NCBI GenBank assembly: GCA_031287245.1
Contig: JAITTD010000233.1
Span: 1 to 17,356, forward strand
Source: Bacteroidales bacterium
GTDB lineage: Bacteria > Bacteroidota > Bacteroidia > Bacteroidales > UBA4181
Length of the DNA stretch: 17,356 bases
Direction: 5' to 3'
Below the pieces are notes generated by a model. That model saw nothing but the letters and a program-made list of their open reading frames with translations. It made no database searches and was not told where the DNA came from. The translations under genes were made by a program, and so were the position numbers. Below, piece by piece: positions 1 through 8,135 of the stretch (positions within the stretch are counted from its first letter, which is position 1; each line of letters opens with the position of its first letter).

Positions 1-22
1 ACATTGTGATTCGGTTGTATTT

Positions 23-57
23 CAATTGTCAATTGTCAACTGTCAATTGTCAACTGA
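23..57. repeat. Heptamer tandem array (CAATTGT/CAACTGT)
   Basis: Five consecutive 7-base units are visible: CAATTGT, CAATTGT, CAACTGT, CAATTGT, CAACTGA. Related 7-base-period arrays occur at 8082-8102, 8975-9002 and 14790-14817, so this is a dispersed family rather than an isolated low-complexity stretch. It lies upstream of the first operon. No function can be read from it. A short open frame runs through it, but nothing suggests that frame is a gene. Confidence 0.85.
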
Positions 58-104
58 AATTCCCCTACGGGGCGCAATCGTTGGTTCGCCTGTGATAACG
101 CCAT

Positions 105-118
105 GTAGACGTCTCTAC
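105..118. repeat. Small inverted repeat GTAGA-CGTC-TCTAC
   Basis: A perfect 5-base stem (105-109 with 114-118) encloses a 4-base loop in the intergenic stretch before the MoxR gene. GTAGAGACGT-like palindromes are common between genes in Bacteroidota. This may be a remnant of such an element or the tail end of the terminator of an upstream gene outside the window. The stem is short and is not followed by a T-run. Confidence 0.35.
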
Positions 119-183
119 GAACACTGCGACAATTTGAAATGCACCCTAATTTTTATTGACATTTTTTTTTCATCATTTTTAAG

Positions 184-191
184 TATATTTG
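184..191 (+). promoter_or_regulatory. Bacteroidota-type -7 promoter element, TATATTTG
   Basis: TATATTTG matches the TAnnTTTG consensus of the Bacteroidota primary sigma factor. A TTG at 156-158 could serve as the -33 element, but the 25-base spacing is longer than the usual 19-21. A T-run occupies the expected position. Transcription would begin near base 197, which supports translation from the ATG at 216 rather than from the in-frame TTG at 189, which lies inside the promoter. Confidence 0.6.
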
Positions 192-215
192 CACCGTGTA
201 TTTATACTTAAAAAG

Positions 216-1313
216 ATGGCAGAAAAGAAGGAAGAAGCATTAAGATTGCCCGCTGAGTTGCTATATAGCAGCGAGTTAGAGGCATTAAAGGAAGAAGATA
301 AGAAAGAGGAAAAGCCGGCAGGCTGGCAGTTGTCGCCCAAAGCAGTGTTGAAATACGTTGTGGGCGGAAAAGCAGCCGGAATCACTATTACTCCCAAGTA
401 TATCGGGCACAACCGTTTGGTTGAGATAGCAATCGCCACGTTGCTGACCGACCGCTCGCTTTTGTTGATAGGCGAGCCGGGAACAGCTAAGTCGTGGCTC
501 TCGGAGAACCTGACTGCGGCTATTTGCGGCGATTCAAACAAGGTGATACAAGGAACAGCCGGCACAAGCGAGGAACACATTCGCTACTCGTGGAATTACG
601 CCATGTTACTGGCTAACGGACCGTCCAACGAGGCGCTCATCAAAAGCCCCATCTATCGTGCAATGGAAACCGGCTCGGTGGCACGCTTCGAGGAAATATC
701 GCGCTGCGCCTCCGAAGTGCAGGACGCGCTTATTTCCATTATGTCCGAAAAAAATATCGCTATTCCCGAATTGGGAAAGGAACTGTCCGCACAGCGCGGC
801 TTTTCTATCATCGCCACAGCCAATACCCGCGACCGTGGCGTCAACGATATGTCGTCGGCACTCAAACGCCGCTTCAATATCATAGTGCTGCCCGCGCCAG
901 CCGACCTTGATACGGAAGTATCCATCGTTACCAAGCGTGTAGCCGAGATTTCCGGCAACTATCGCATCAAAGCGACCATACCCAACAAAGACGCTATCGA
1001 AAAAATCGTCACTATTTTCCGCGAACTGCGCAATGGCGCTACCTTAGACGAGAAACAAAAGTTGAAGTCGCCAAGCGGAGTGATTTCAACCGCCGAAGCC
1101 ATTTCGCTCATCACCAACAGTATGGCGCTTGCTGCAAGTTTTGGCAACGGCGCTGTGCAGGACGACGACCTCGCAGCCGGATTGCAAGGTGCTGTGGTAA
1201 AAGACGAGGACAAAGACAAAATGGTGTGGAAAGAATACCTCGAAAACGTGATGAAAAAACGCGGCGCATCGTGGCGCGGGCTTTACAATACTTGTAGTGA
1301 AATGAACGGATAG
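216..1313 (+). CDS. MoxR-family AAA+ ATPase (YehL-like)
   Basis: A 365-residue AAA+ ATPase of the MoxR group, probably the motor of the complex formed with the downstream VWA protein. Walker A is GEPGTAKS at residues 86-93. The Walker B position reads RFEE at 157-160, so the usual Asp-Glu is Glu-Glu. Sensor 1 is TAN at 201-203, and the arginine finger region is LKRRF at 216-220. The sensor 2 helix begins STAEA at 291-295 and lacks the usual arginine. The first 35 residues are a charged, probably flexible extension. The ATG at 216 is chosen because the in-frame TTG at 189 falls inside the -7 promoter element. It is the first gene of a tight operon; the next gene starts 4 bases after its stop. 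Gene order and domain types match E. coli yehL-yehM-yehP-yehQ. MoxR proteins are known as chaperone-like remodelling ATPases paired with VWA proteins; the substrate here is unknown. Confidence 0.9.
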   Translation: MAEKKEEALRLPAELLYSSELEALKEEDKKEEKPAGWQLSPKAVLKYVVGGKAAGITITPKYIGHNRLVEIAIATLLTDRSLLLIGEPGTAKSWLSENLTAAICGDSNKVIQGTAGTSEEHIRYSWNYAMLLANGPSNEALIKSPIYRAMETGSVARFEEISRCASEVQDALISIMSEKNIAIPELGKELSAQRGFSIIATANTRDRGVNDMSSALKRRFNIIVLPAPADLDTEVSIVTKRVAEISGNYRIKATIPNKDAIEKIVTIFRELRNGATLDEKQKLKSPSGVISTAEAISLITNSMALAASFGNGAVQDDDLAAGLQGAVVKDEDKDKMVWKEYLENVMKKRGASWRGLYNTCSEMNG

Positions 1314-1317
1314 CATA

Positions 1318-3591
1318 ATGAATATATTTGGAGTCAGGCATTTATCTCCGGGCGCATCTCAACATCTCATCCGGTATCTGGACGAAATAAAGCCAAAATG
1401 CGTTCTGATTGAGGGTCCTTCGGATGCGAACGACCTCATTCCTCACTTGGCTGACAAGCGGGTGAAGCCTCCCATTGCCCTGTTGGCTTATACGACAGAA
1501 ATGCCCGTTGAAACCGTGCTCTATCCATTTGCCGAATATTCACCCGAATTGCAAGCGATTCGTTGGGGCGTGCAACACAAGGCTACCGTGCGTTTCATTG
1601 ATTTGCCGTGCAGCACGATACTGAAAGTGAAGCAGAAAAAAGAAAAAAACGAGGCTGCCGATGAGTTCTACGCTTTTCACAATGGACTGTACGACCGCAT
1701 TGCCAAGCAAGATGGAGAGGACGATTACGAGAGTTATTGGGAACGTAATTTCGAGCACCAAACGAACGACCACAGTTTTCGCGAAGGGCTTGAATTGCAA
1801 TCGGCACAGATGCGCGAGATGGTGGTGGAGAAAGAAGCAGAAGCAGTTCCCTACGATTTTTCTTACAATCTTGTTCGTGAAGCCCACATGCGGCGCGAGA
1901 TACAGAATGTTATTGCATCGGGAATCCCGAAAGAAAAAGTGGTGGTGGTGTGCGGAGCCTATCATGTTACCGGACTTCGGCAGGATTTGCCCCCCATGTC
2001 GGACAACGAATTGAACAAGTTGCCCAAAGCATCGACCAAACTGACTTTGATGCCCTATTCATACCTGCGATTGAGCAGTCGCACAGGCTATGGTGCAGGC
2101 AATTTGGCGCCGTATTATTACGAATTGATGTGGGAAGCCATCCGCAACAACCGGCTCAATGAACTTCCCGCTGTTTATCTGTCAATGGCAGGTCAATTTT
2201 TGCGAAAAAGAGGCTATAATGCTTCGCCGGCAAGCGCCATTGAAGCGGTGCGGCTGGCAACTGCACTTTCGTCCTTGCGCGAAGGCGCTTTGCCGGTGTT
2301 GAAAGACTTACACGATGCCGTAGTGACATGTTTTGGCGGCGGCGACCTGGCAACAGTAGCCGAGGCAATCAACTGGGTGGACATAGGCACCGCTATCGGC
2401 AGCCTGCCCGAAGGGGTGAGCCAAACCCCCGTTCAGGAAAACATGAATCAAGAGTTGAAACGTTTAAAACTGACAGATTATAAAACCACCGTAGCAAAAG
2501 AAATAGAACTTGACCTGCGCGAGAACTTGCAAGTGAAAACCAAAGAGGCTGCCTTCATTGATCTGCATCGCTCCACTTTTTTTCATCGCCTGCAAGTACT
2601 GAACATTCATTTTGCCGAACCGATCAACGTTTCGCAATCAGATGCTTCGTATAAAGAGAAATGGACATTGCGCTGGTCGCCCGAAGTGGAAATAGAGATA
2701 GTGGAAGCCAACCTGAAGGGCGAAACATTGGAAATTGCTGCCGCCTACGCATTGAAAGAAAAACTTACCGACTGTGCCGACATATCGCTTGCGGCTGCCA
2801 TCATTCGGCAAGCCTGTGAATGTCAGTTGACCCATATTTTCGAAAACGCATTGAGCGCCTTGCAAGCGCTCTTAGTTGATTCAAACAATTTTAAGGAAAC
2901 CACCCATGCCGCCCATGAGTTATCCATACTCATCCAGTATGGCGACCTCAGGCAGTTCAACCTCGAACCGCTCGTACCCATTCTGCAACAGTTGTTTCTG
3001 CGTGCTTCTTTGTTGTTGGTGGACGCCTCCACCTGCGATGACAAAGCAGCCACAGCCATTGCCGAAGCCATACACCAAATGGAACTGATTTCGCAACAGC
3101 AATACGAAACGGTGGACACAGAAAGTTGGCAGAAAGAAGTGCAAACGCTTGCTTGGCGCGATGACCTGAACACAAAACTGTCGGGTATCGCCTTCTCAAT
3201 ATTGTTAGAGCACAATCTGGCTACCGAAGACGATTGCGCCCGCGAGGTATCACGCCGTTTGTCGCCGGGTGTGCCGGCTGACTTGGGCGCCGGCTGGTTC
3301 GAAGGTCTGTCGGGGCGCAACCGTTACGCACTTTTGTCGCGTGTGCCCTTGTGGCGCGAGTTGGATAAATACGTGGAACAGTTGGACGACGACGAGTTTT
3401 TCCGTTCAGTAGTGTTTTTACGCCGTGCGTTCGGTGAGTTTGAGCCGAACCAGAAAAACAGCATAGCCGAATTGTTGGGCGATATTTGGGGAACGGGAGC
3501 TGAAGCCACTGCCGAAATTCTTCAAGAAGAATTGACCGAAAAAGAAACAGAAAAGTTAAACGAATTGAACGATTTTGAATTTGAATTTTAA
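1318..3591 (+). CDS. DUF5682 family protein (YehM-like)
   Basis: A 757-residue soluble protein with no signal peptide or membrane segment. The N-terminal quarter carries the motifs of the DUF5682 family: GVRHLSPG at residues 5-12, LIEGPSD at 30-36, FIDLP at 93-97, an aromatic acidic motif at 137-147, REAHMRREI at 187-195 and CGAYHVTGL at 212-220. The spacing of conserved His, Glu, Asp and His recalls the EreA/ChaN/TraB type of fold, where such residues bind metal or act in catalysis; this is inference, not an established assignment. The remaining 500 or so residues are mainly helical and end in an acidic tail. Length and position match E. coli YehM, encoded between the MoxR ATPase and the VWA protein. 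It lies 4 bases after the ATPase gene and 8 bases before the VWA gene, so co-transcription is very likely. Its biochemical activity is unknown. Confidence 0.85.
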   Translation: MNIFGVRHLSPGASQHLIRYLDEIKPKCVLIEGPSDANDLIPHLADKRVKPPIALLAYTTEMPVETVLYPFAEYSPELQAIRWGVQHKATVRFIDLPCSTILKVKQKKEKNEAADEFYAFHNGLYDRIAKQDGEDDYESYWERNFEHQTNDHSFREGLELQSAQMREMVVEKEAEAVPYDFSYNLVREAHMRREIQNVIASGIPKEKVVVVCGAYHVTGLRQDLPPMSDNELNKLPKASTKLTLMPYSYLRLSSRTGYGAGNLAPYYYELMWEAIRNNRLNELPAVYLSMAGQFLRKRGYNASPASAIEAVRLATALSSLREGALPVLKDLHDAVVTCFGGGDLATVAEAINWVDIGTAIGSLPEGVSQTPVQENMNQELKRLKLTDYKTTVAKEIELDLRENLQVKTKEAAFIDLHRSTFFHRLQVLNIHFAEPINVSQSDASYKEKWTLRWSPEVEIEIVEANLKGETLEIAAAYALKEKLTDCADISLAAAIIRQACECQLTHIFENALSALQALLVDSNNFKETTHAAHELSILIQYGDLRQFNLEPLVPILQQLFLRASLLLVDASTCDDKAATAIAEAIHQMELISQQQYETVDTESWQKEVQTLAWRDDLNTKLSGIAFSILLEHNLATEDDCAREVSRRLSPGVPADLGAGWFEGLSGRNRYALLSRVPLWRELDKYVEQLDDDEFFRSVVFLRRAFGEFEPNQKNSIAELLGDIWGTGAEATAEILQEELTEKETEKLNELNDFEFEF

Positions 3592-3599
3592 ATAAATAG

Positions 3600-4760
3600 A
3601 TGATGGCACAAGACAATCAAAATATGACACGCTGGCGCCTCATCTTAGGCAACGATTCCAACGCTTTTGAAGGCGTTTCGCTGGGCGAAAAGGAATCCGT
3701 TATGGATGCTGCATTGGCGGCTATTTATGACGGCGATGGCAGTGGAGGCGGCAAACAAAGCGGCAAACAAGGCGGCAAAGGACGTTCGATGCCCCACCTC
3801 GCCAAATGGCTCACCGATGTGCGCACGTTTTTCCCGCAGGATGTAGTCAGCGTGATACAATCGGATGCCATAGAGCGGAAAGGATTGACCAAACTGCTGT
3901 TTGAACCCGAAACGCTGAAAAACGTGCAACCCGACATTTCTATGGTGGGCACATTGATGGCGCTCAAAGGACAAATCCCCGAAAAGTCGAAGGACACAGC
4001 CCGTCAGTTAGTCAAATCGGTGGTGGATGAAATAATGAAACGAATGGAGCAAAACCTTCGCCGCGCAGTGACGGGAGCGCTGAACAAAAAGGAGCACTCC
4101 CCCATCAGCAATTTTCCGGCAACGGACTGGAAACGCACCATTAGCCGTAACTTGAAAAATTACGATACCGCCACCAAGCGTATCATTCCCGAAAAGTTTT
4201 ATTTTTTCGAACGCTCCCGCAAACAGAAGGATTGGACTGTCATTTTGGATATTGACCAAAGTGGCTCTATGTGCGATTCCATCATCTATTCCTCGGTGAT
4301 GGGTTCCATTTTTGCCAGTATGCCTGCCTTGGATACGCACGTGGTAGCCTTCGATACGGAGGTAACCGACCTCACCGAACTGTGTCGCAACGACCCCGTT
4401 GATATGCTGTTTGGAGTGCAACTGGGCGGCGGGACGGATATTAACAAGTCGGTGGCTTATTGCAGGGAATTGGTGGAAAATCCGCGCAAGACGATGTTTA
4501 TCCTTATCTCCGACCTCTACGAAGGCGGTGTGCGCAAAGGATTGCTGAGACGTTTGGGCGAAATGCACGACGAAGGCATCAAGGTGATTACCCTGTTGGC
4601 GCTGTCGGACAGCGGAAAACCCGATTACGATGTCAATCTGGCTAAAGAAATAAGCAAGTTAGGGATAGCCTGCTTCGCTTGCACCCCCGACCGTTTGCCC
4701 GAATTGGTGGAAGCGGCGCTGAAAGGATTGGATTTATCACGATTTGAGAAAAAAGAATAA
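3600..4760 (+). CDS. VWA domain protein, CoxE-like (YehP-like)
   Basis: A 386-residue protein whose C-terminal half is a von Willebrand factor A domain of the CoxE type. The metal-ion-dependent adhesion site is intact: DQSGS at residues 219-223 (DxSxS), Thr279 in GGGTD and Asp305 in ISD. The N-terminal half is helical and contains a short Gly/Lys/Gln-rich low-complexity linker at about 46-61. No signal peptide is seen, so it is cytoplasmic. In MoxR-VWA pairs the VWA protein is the usual adaptor that brings substrates to the ATPase hexamer through its metal site; this is family knowledge applied here. Two ATGs (3600 and 3603) are consecutive and either could be used. The gene follows DUF5682 by 8 bases and precedes the SWIM gene by 22 bases. 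Size and order match E. coli YehP. Confidence 0.9.
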   Translation: MMAQDNQNMTRWRLILGNDSNAFEGVSLGEKESVMDAALAAIYDGDGSGGGKQSGKQGGKGRSMPHLAKWLTDVRTFFPQDVVSVIQSDAIERKGLTKLLFEPETLKNVQPDISMVGTLMALKGQIPEKSKDTARQLVKSVVDEIMKRMEQNLRRAVTGALNKKEHSPISNFPATDWKRTISRNLKNYDTATKRIIPEKFYFFERSRKQKDWTVILDIDQSGSMCDSIIYSSVMGSIFASMPALDTHVVAFDTEVTDLTELCRNDPVDMLFGVQLGGGTDINKSVAYCRELVENPRKTMFILISDLYEGGVRKGLLRRLGEMHDEGIKVITLLALSDSGKPDYDVNLAKEISKLGIACFACTPDRLPELVEAALKGLDLSRFEKKE

Positions 4761-4782
4761 CTGAATAATAGAAATTTGAAAT

Positions 4783-6225
4783 ATGGACATCACACAACAA
4801 CAAATAGAAAACATAGCGCCCAATGCGGATGCTGCCAAAAATGGGCGGGATTTGGTGCGGCAAGGCAAGTTTGCAAACCTGAAAATTTCAGCGGACAAAA
4901 CAGTCATCTGGGGCGAGTGCGCCGGTAGCGGCAAAAAACCGTATTCCACATCGTTTGACTTCTCGAATGAGGGCAATCCTGTTGGAAGATGCAGTTGTCC
5001 CAGCCGCCAGTTTCCCTGCAAACACGCCGTAGGGCTGTTGTATGCCTATGTGCAGCAAGCCGACAAGTTCGCTGCGGCTGATATACCTGAAGACATCCTT
5101 TCCAAACGGGAAAAAATTGAAAAAAAGCAAGAAAAGAAAACGCAGGAAAAAGAAAGTATCAAGGAGAAAGCAGAGGCGCCCAAGAAGGTGAACAAGGCGG
5201 CTGTAGTGAAAAAAATTGATGCTCAACTATCAGGTATCGCCATCGCCGAAAAAATGCTGAACGACATTGTGTTGACAGGACTTTCGTCCATTGACAAGAA
5301 ATTTGAAGCCACCCTTCAAGGGCAAATCAAGGAATTGGGCAATTATTACATCAACGGAATCCAGACGGCATTCAACGACTTGCTGCTGGAACGTGCCGAG
5401 GTGAAAAACGAAGAATATACGCGCGTCATCAACCAAATCAACTATATCGCGGAATTGCTCAAAAAAAGCGCCGACTATCTTGCCAAAAAGAAAGAAAATC
5501 CGGAGGCGCCTCCCGAGTTGACATCCGCCATTGAGGAACAGATTGGATATATCTGGAAACTTATCGAACTGATGCAGAATGGATTGTATGAGGAAAACGG
5601 CGAAATTGTGCAGTTATCTTTCAACAATTACGAAGATCAGGCTCGCAAGGAATTTGTGGATGAAGGTTTTTGGATCAACCTGAAAACCGGAAAGATATAC
5701 CGAACACGAAATTACAGACCCTACAAAGCGGCTAAATACATCAAGGAAGACGACAGCCTGTTCACTGCTTTGCAGATGAAAGAATTGTTCATCTACCCGG
5801 GCGACCAAAATCCGCGTGTGCGATGGGAAGCGGAAAACACCACACAACGTGCGCTCACGCCTGCCGACTTGCAACGAATCATCGCTTATGCATCGGCAAA
5901 TTATGCAGAAACCATCAAGTCGGTGAAGGGAACCATCAAAAACCCCTTGATGGACAAGCATCCTGTGGTATTGCTGCTGTTGAACAAGGCATATATAAAG
6001 GGCGACAACTTAGTGGTGGAGGACGAGCAAGGCAACACGCTGACACTCGCTGACATTGACCCGACAGCATTTTCACCTGCCACCCATCTCAAAGCCATCT
6101 TGCCCGCTCAACCGAAAGGTTTAGCACTGACCGTAATGATTAACAATGACGTGCAGACCGGACTTTTCTCAGCGCAGCCCATATCATTGGTAACCCCCGA
6201 AAAAATCATCCGACTTCTGTACTAA
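4783..6225 (+). CDS. SWIM zinc-finger protein (YehQ-like)
   Basis: A 480-residue protein with an N-terminal SWIM zinc finger: Cys70, Cys72, Cys79 and His81 form the CxCx6CxH signature. SWIM fingers bind DNA or proteins. A highly charged Lys/Glu-rich stretch at about residues 107-139 is probably a flexible or coiled linker. The rest is mixed helical and strand without a domain I recognise. There is no signal peptide. SWIM proteins are recurrent partners of MoxR-VWA clusters, and the corresponding E. coli gene is yehQ. The gene starts 22 bases after the VWA gene and is followed after 29 AT-rich bases by the HEAT-repeat gene. I infer that it acts as a substrate- or nucleic-acid-recognition subunit of the complex. 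Confidence 0.85.
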   Translation: MDITQQQIENIAPNADAAKNGRDLVRQGKFANLKISADKTVIWGECAGSGKKPYSTSFDFSNEGNPVGRCSCPSRQFPCKHAVGLLYAYVQQADKFAAADIPEDILSKREKIEKKQEKKTQEKESIKEKAEAPKKVNKAAVVKKIDAQLSGIAIAEKMLNDIVLTGLSSIDKKFEATLQGQIKELGNYYINGIQTAFNDLLLERAEVKNEEYTRVINQINYIAELLKKSADYLAKKKENPEAPPELTSAIEEQIGYIWKLIELMQNGLYEENGEIVQLSFNNYEDQARKEFVDEGFWINLKTGKIYRTRNYRPYKAAKYIKEDDSLFTALQMKELFIYPGDQNPRVRWEAENTTQRALTPADLQRIIAYASANYAETIKSVKGTIKNPLMDKHPVVLLLLNKAYIKGDNLVVEDEQGNTLTLADIDPTAFSPATHLKAILPAQPKGLALTVMINNDVQTGLFSAQPISLVTPEKIIRLLY

Positions 6226-6254
6226 ATAATATAACAATATAACAATAATAAAAG

Positions 6255-8081
6255 ATGAGACTTCAAGCATTATATGACCTGCAGCAAGAAATAAACAGAT
6301 TATTTATAGCAGGCAGCAAGTTTGCCAAAGGCGACCCCCGTTTGCAGAAACACATTCCTGTGTTTCAAAGACTTGGAGAGAAAGCGCCCGTGTTTACCAA
6401 GTTGGCAGCAGATATAGACGACTTGCTGAAAGCCGATTCACAGCAGTCGTCCGAAAAATTGACTGCTCTATCCACCTTGCTCTATTCCGTTCTGTACACG
6501 CAGGGCGAAACCACAGAAGCCGAAGCCCCTGAACAGGAACAGAAGCCGAACATCAAAATAGACGATATTCGTACCGAATATTCCTACCTGCAACTGAAAC
6601 CGGTGATACAGGCGCTCACCGTCAGCAATTCCGGCAGAATGGAAATCCTGAAAGACGCACTGGAACGAAATATTTTCAAGGATTCGCGCACTTATCCCTA
6701 TTTGGACGCCGCTTTGAGCGACAAATATGCGGAGTTGTGCCAATATGTCGAACAAACCATCATCCCAACGGTTGGAGAACCCGTTGTGCCGTTCCTGCTG
6801 CAAAATTTTCGCTATGAAGACCGCACCGATCATGTGCGCAGGCTACGTCTTCTGTCAAAATTTCGTCCCGATTTGATGCCTGCTATGACGGAAAAAATCC
6901 TGTCGGAATCACTTCCCGCGCTTCAAGCCGAGACAATAACCATCCTCAGCGCCGACCCCGCCAACGAGCCGCTCTTCCTCAAACTTGCCGATGACAAAAA
7001 TAAATTGGTGCGCGAATCGGCATTCAATGCGCTGGCACGGCTGAATACGAAAACCGGTATGGAGAAATTAACGGCGCTGTTTGCCAAAAACAAGAGCAAA
7101 CCAGGCAATCTCTCCGCCATTGCCAATGTTTTGGGAAGCACCCATACTTCGCTTTTCTTTAAAGAGATATTTGAGCAGGTCGCCGAAGCGCTCAACGCAT
7201 TTCTCGAAATGGATGCTTCTGCAGATGAAAAACTGTTGTTGGAAAAATTGAACCTCTTTGAAATACAGATGACAGCCCTGAAAAATAAGGCGGACGATTC
7301 TATCCCCGTCTTCTTGAGCAACCTGCTGAAAAACAAAACCTTTCATCGGCTTGCATCCCAAAAGAAAACCTTGGCAAGCAGCGTACAATCCGTGTACCAC
7401 AACGTTATCGACATTATCAATACCTTTGAAGCATCGAAAAAATTGGCATTTTACGAAGAGCACATACACAACATCCCCAATACAGACTGGAACTATCTTT
7501 TGTGGAACAATTATATGTATGCGGCTATTGATCAATACCCGTCCAAAAAGTTTTTTGAGACGTTTCATCAACCGGTCGCCCACCAATTGATTAGCATTCG
7601 CTATCTGTACAATGCTTTCACTGTCAAAAAAGACAGTGGGTATGATTTCAATGTCAAATTTAAAGACGAACTGATGGATGAACATTGGGCTTCCGAGTTG
7701 TATCCCTTCTTTGCCGGAAAACTGAAATGGGATTGGGACTACAATATGGCGCTGCGAATCATTCACCACCTCGAAAAGAAAGACAAAAAATTGAACGCTT
7801 TATTGACAGATTTGACCAAAAAAGTAGCCCCGAATGATAGTGTGGATATTTTCCGGTTATTGCTGATAAGGGAAGCCCCCAAACGCTTTGAAACCATATT
7901 TTCTGTGTTGGAGAAACTTCCAAAAGGCACCTATTGCTGGCAATTGAATCAACTTTCGGGTAAAAATTTATGGAATCAATTTCCACAAGAATATGCAGAA
8001 AAGTTCAGCAAACTGTACGACAAAACCCAGTTGACACTCTTTCGAGAAATCGCAGATGAAATCTTTGCTAATGTGCCTTAA
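6255..8081 (+). CDS. HEAT-like repeat protein, last gene of MoxR-VWA cassette
   Basis: A 608-residue, mostly helical cytoplasmic protein. Paired helices typical of HEAT repeats are recognisable at about residues 175-285, the clearest being the unit around 241-265 with LVRESAFNALARL. The first 100 residues are helical and end in a Glu/Gln/Pro-rich linker at about 84-98. The C-terminal 250 residues are rich in Trp, Tyr and Lys and match no family I can name. No enzymatic motif is visible. HEAT solenoids act as scaffolds for protein or nucleic-acid binding, so a scaffold or substrate-binding role in the MoxR-VWA machine is inferred. It lies 29 bases after the SWIM gene on the same strand. In E. 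coli the comparable locus carries DUF4132 (YehI-type) genes nearby; whether the two are related cannot be judged by eye. The end is well defined by a stop at 8079-8081, followed by a heptamer array. Confidence 0.75.
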   Translation: MRLQALYDLQQEINRLFIAGSKFAKGDPRLQKHIPVFQRLGEKAPVFTKLAADIDDLLKADSQQSSEKLTALSTLLYSVLYTQGETTEAEAPEQEQKPNIKIDDIRTEYSYLQLKPVIQALTVSNSGRMEILKDALERNIFKDSRTYPYLDAALSDKYAELCQYVEQTIIPTVGEPVVPFLLQNFRYEDRTDHVRRLRLLSKFRPDLMPAMTEKILSESLPALQAETITILSADPANEPLFLKLADDKNKLVRESAFNALARLNTKTGMEKLTALFAKNKSKPGNLSAIANVLGSTHTSLFFKEIFEQVAEALNAFLEMDASADEKLLLEKLNLFEIQMTALKNKADDSIPVFLSNLLKNKTFHRLASQKKTLASSVQSVYHNVIDIINTFEASKKLAFYEEHIHNIPNTDWNYLLWNNYMYAAIDQYPSKKFFETFHQPVAHQLISIRYLYNAFTVKKDSGYDFNVKFKDELMDEHWASELYPFFAGKLKWDWDYNMALRIIHHLEKKDKKLNALLTDLTKKVAPNDSVDIFRLLLIREAPKRFETIFSVLEKLPKGTYCWQLNQLSGKNLWNQFPQEYAEKFSKLYDKTQLTLFREIADEIFANVP

Positions 8082-8102
8082 CCATTCACCATTACCCATT
8101 AT
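8082..8102. repeat. Heptamer array CCATTCA/CCATTAC/CCATTAT
   Basis: Three consecutive 7-base units start directly after the stop codon of the HEAT-repeat gene and end just before the -7 element of the hydrolase promoter. The period and the CCATT core are the same as in the array at 8975-9002. No hairpin terminator is visible here. Confidence 0.7.
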
Positions 8103-8106
8103 TTCG

Positions 8107-8114
8107 TATCTTTG
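8107..8114 (+). promoter_or_regulatory. Bacteroidota-type -7 promoter element, TATCTTTG
   Basis: TATCTTTG is a perfect TAnnTTTG match. There is no convincing TTG/TTTG at the -33 distance; the heptamer array occupies that position. Transcription would start near base 8121, leaving a short leader before ATG codons at 8127, 8133 and 8136. This suggests that the hydrolase and GH3 genes form a transcription unit separate from the MoxR cassette. Confidence 0.55.
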
Positions 8115-8135
8115 CCGCAAAATAGAATGTGGATG

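Noticed and set aside
23..57. CRISPR array
   Set aside because: The units are contiguous 7-mers without spacers and no cas genes are present.
62..72. CCCC-TAC-GGGG as an intrinsic terminator
   Set aside because: A 4-pair stem with a 3-base loop and no following T-run is too weak to call.
26..211. Short open frame beginning in the heptamer array
   Set aside because: It starts with a TTG inside tandem repeats, has low-complexity composition and runs into the promoter of the MoxR gene; no homology or start signal supports it.
4008..4568. Antisense open frame opposite the VWA gene
   Set aside because: It covers the MIDAS-coding region in reverse and shows no family motifs; it is a by-product of codon bias.
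7068..7769. Long antisense open frame (233 codons) opposite the HEAT-repeat gene
   Set aside because: It lies wholly within a well-supported gene on the other strand and has no recognisable domain or start context; it is a shadow frame.
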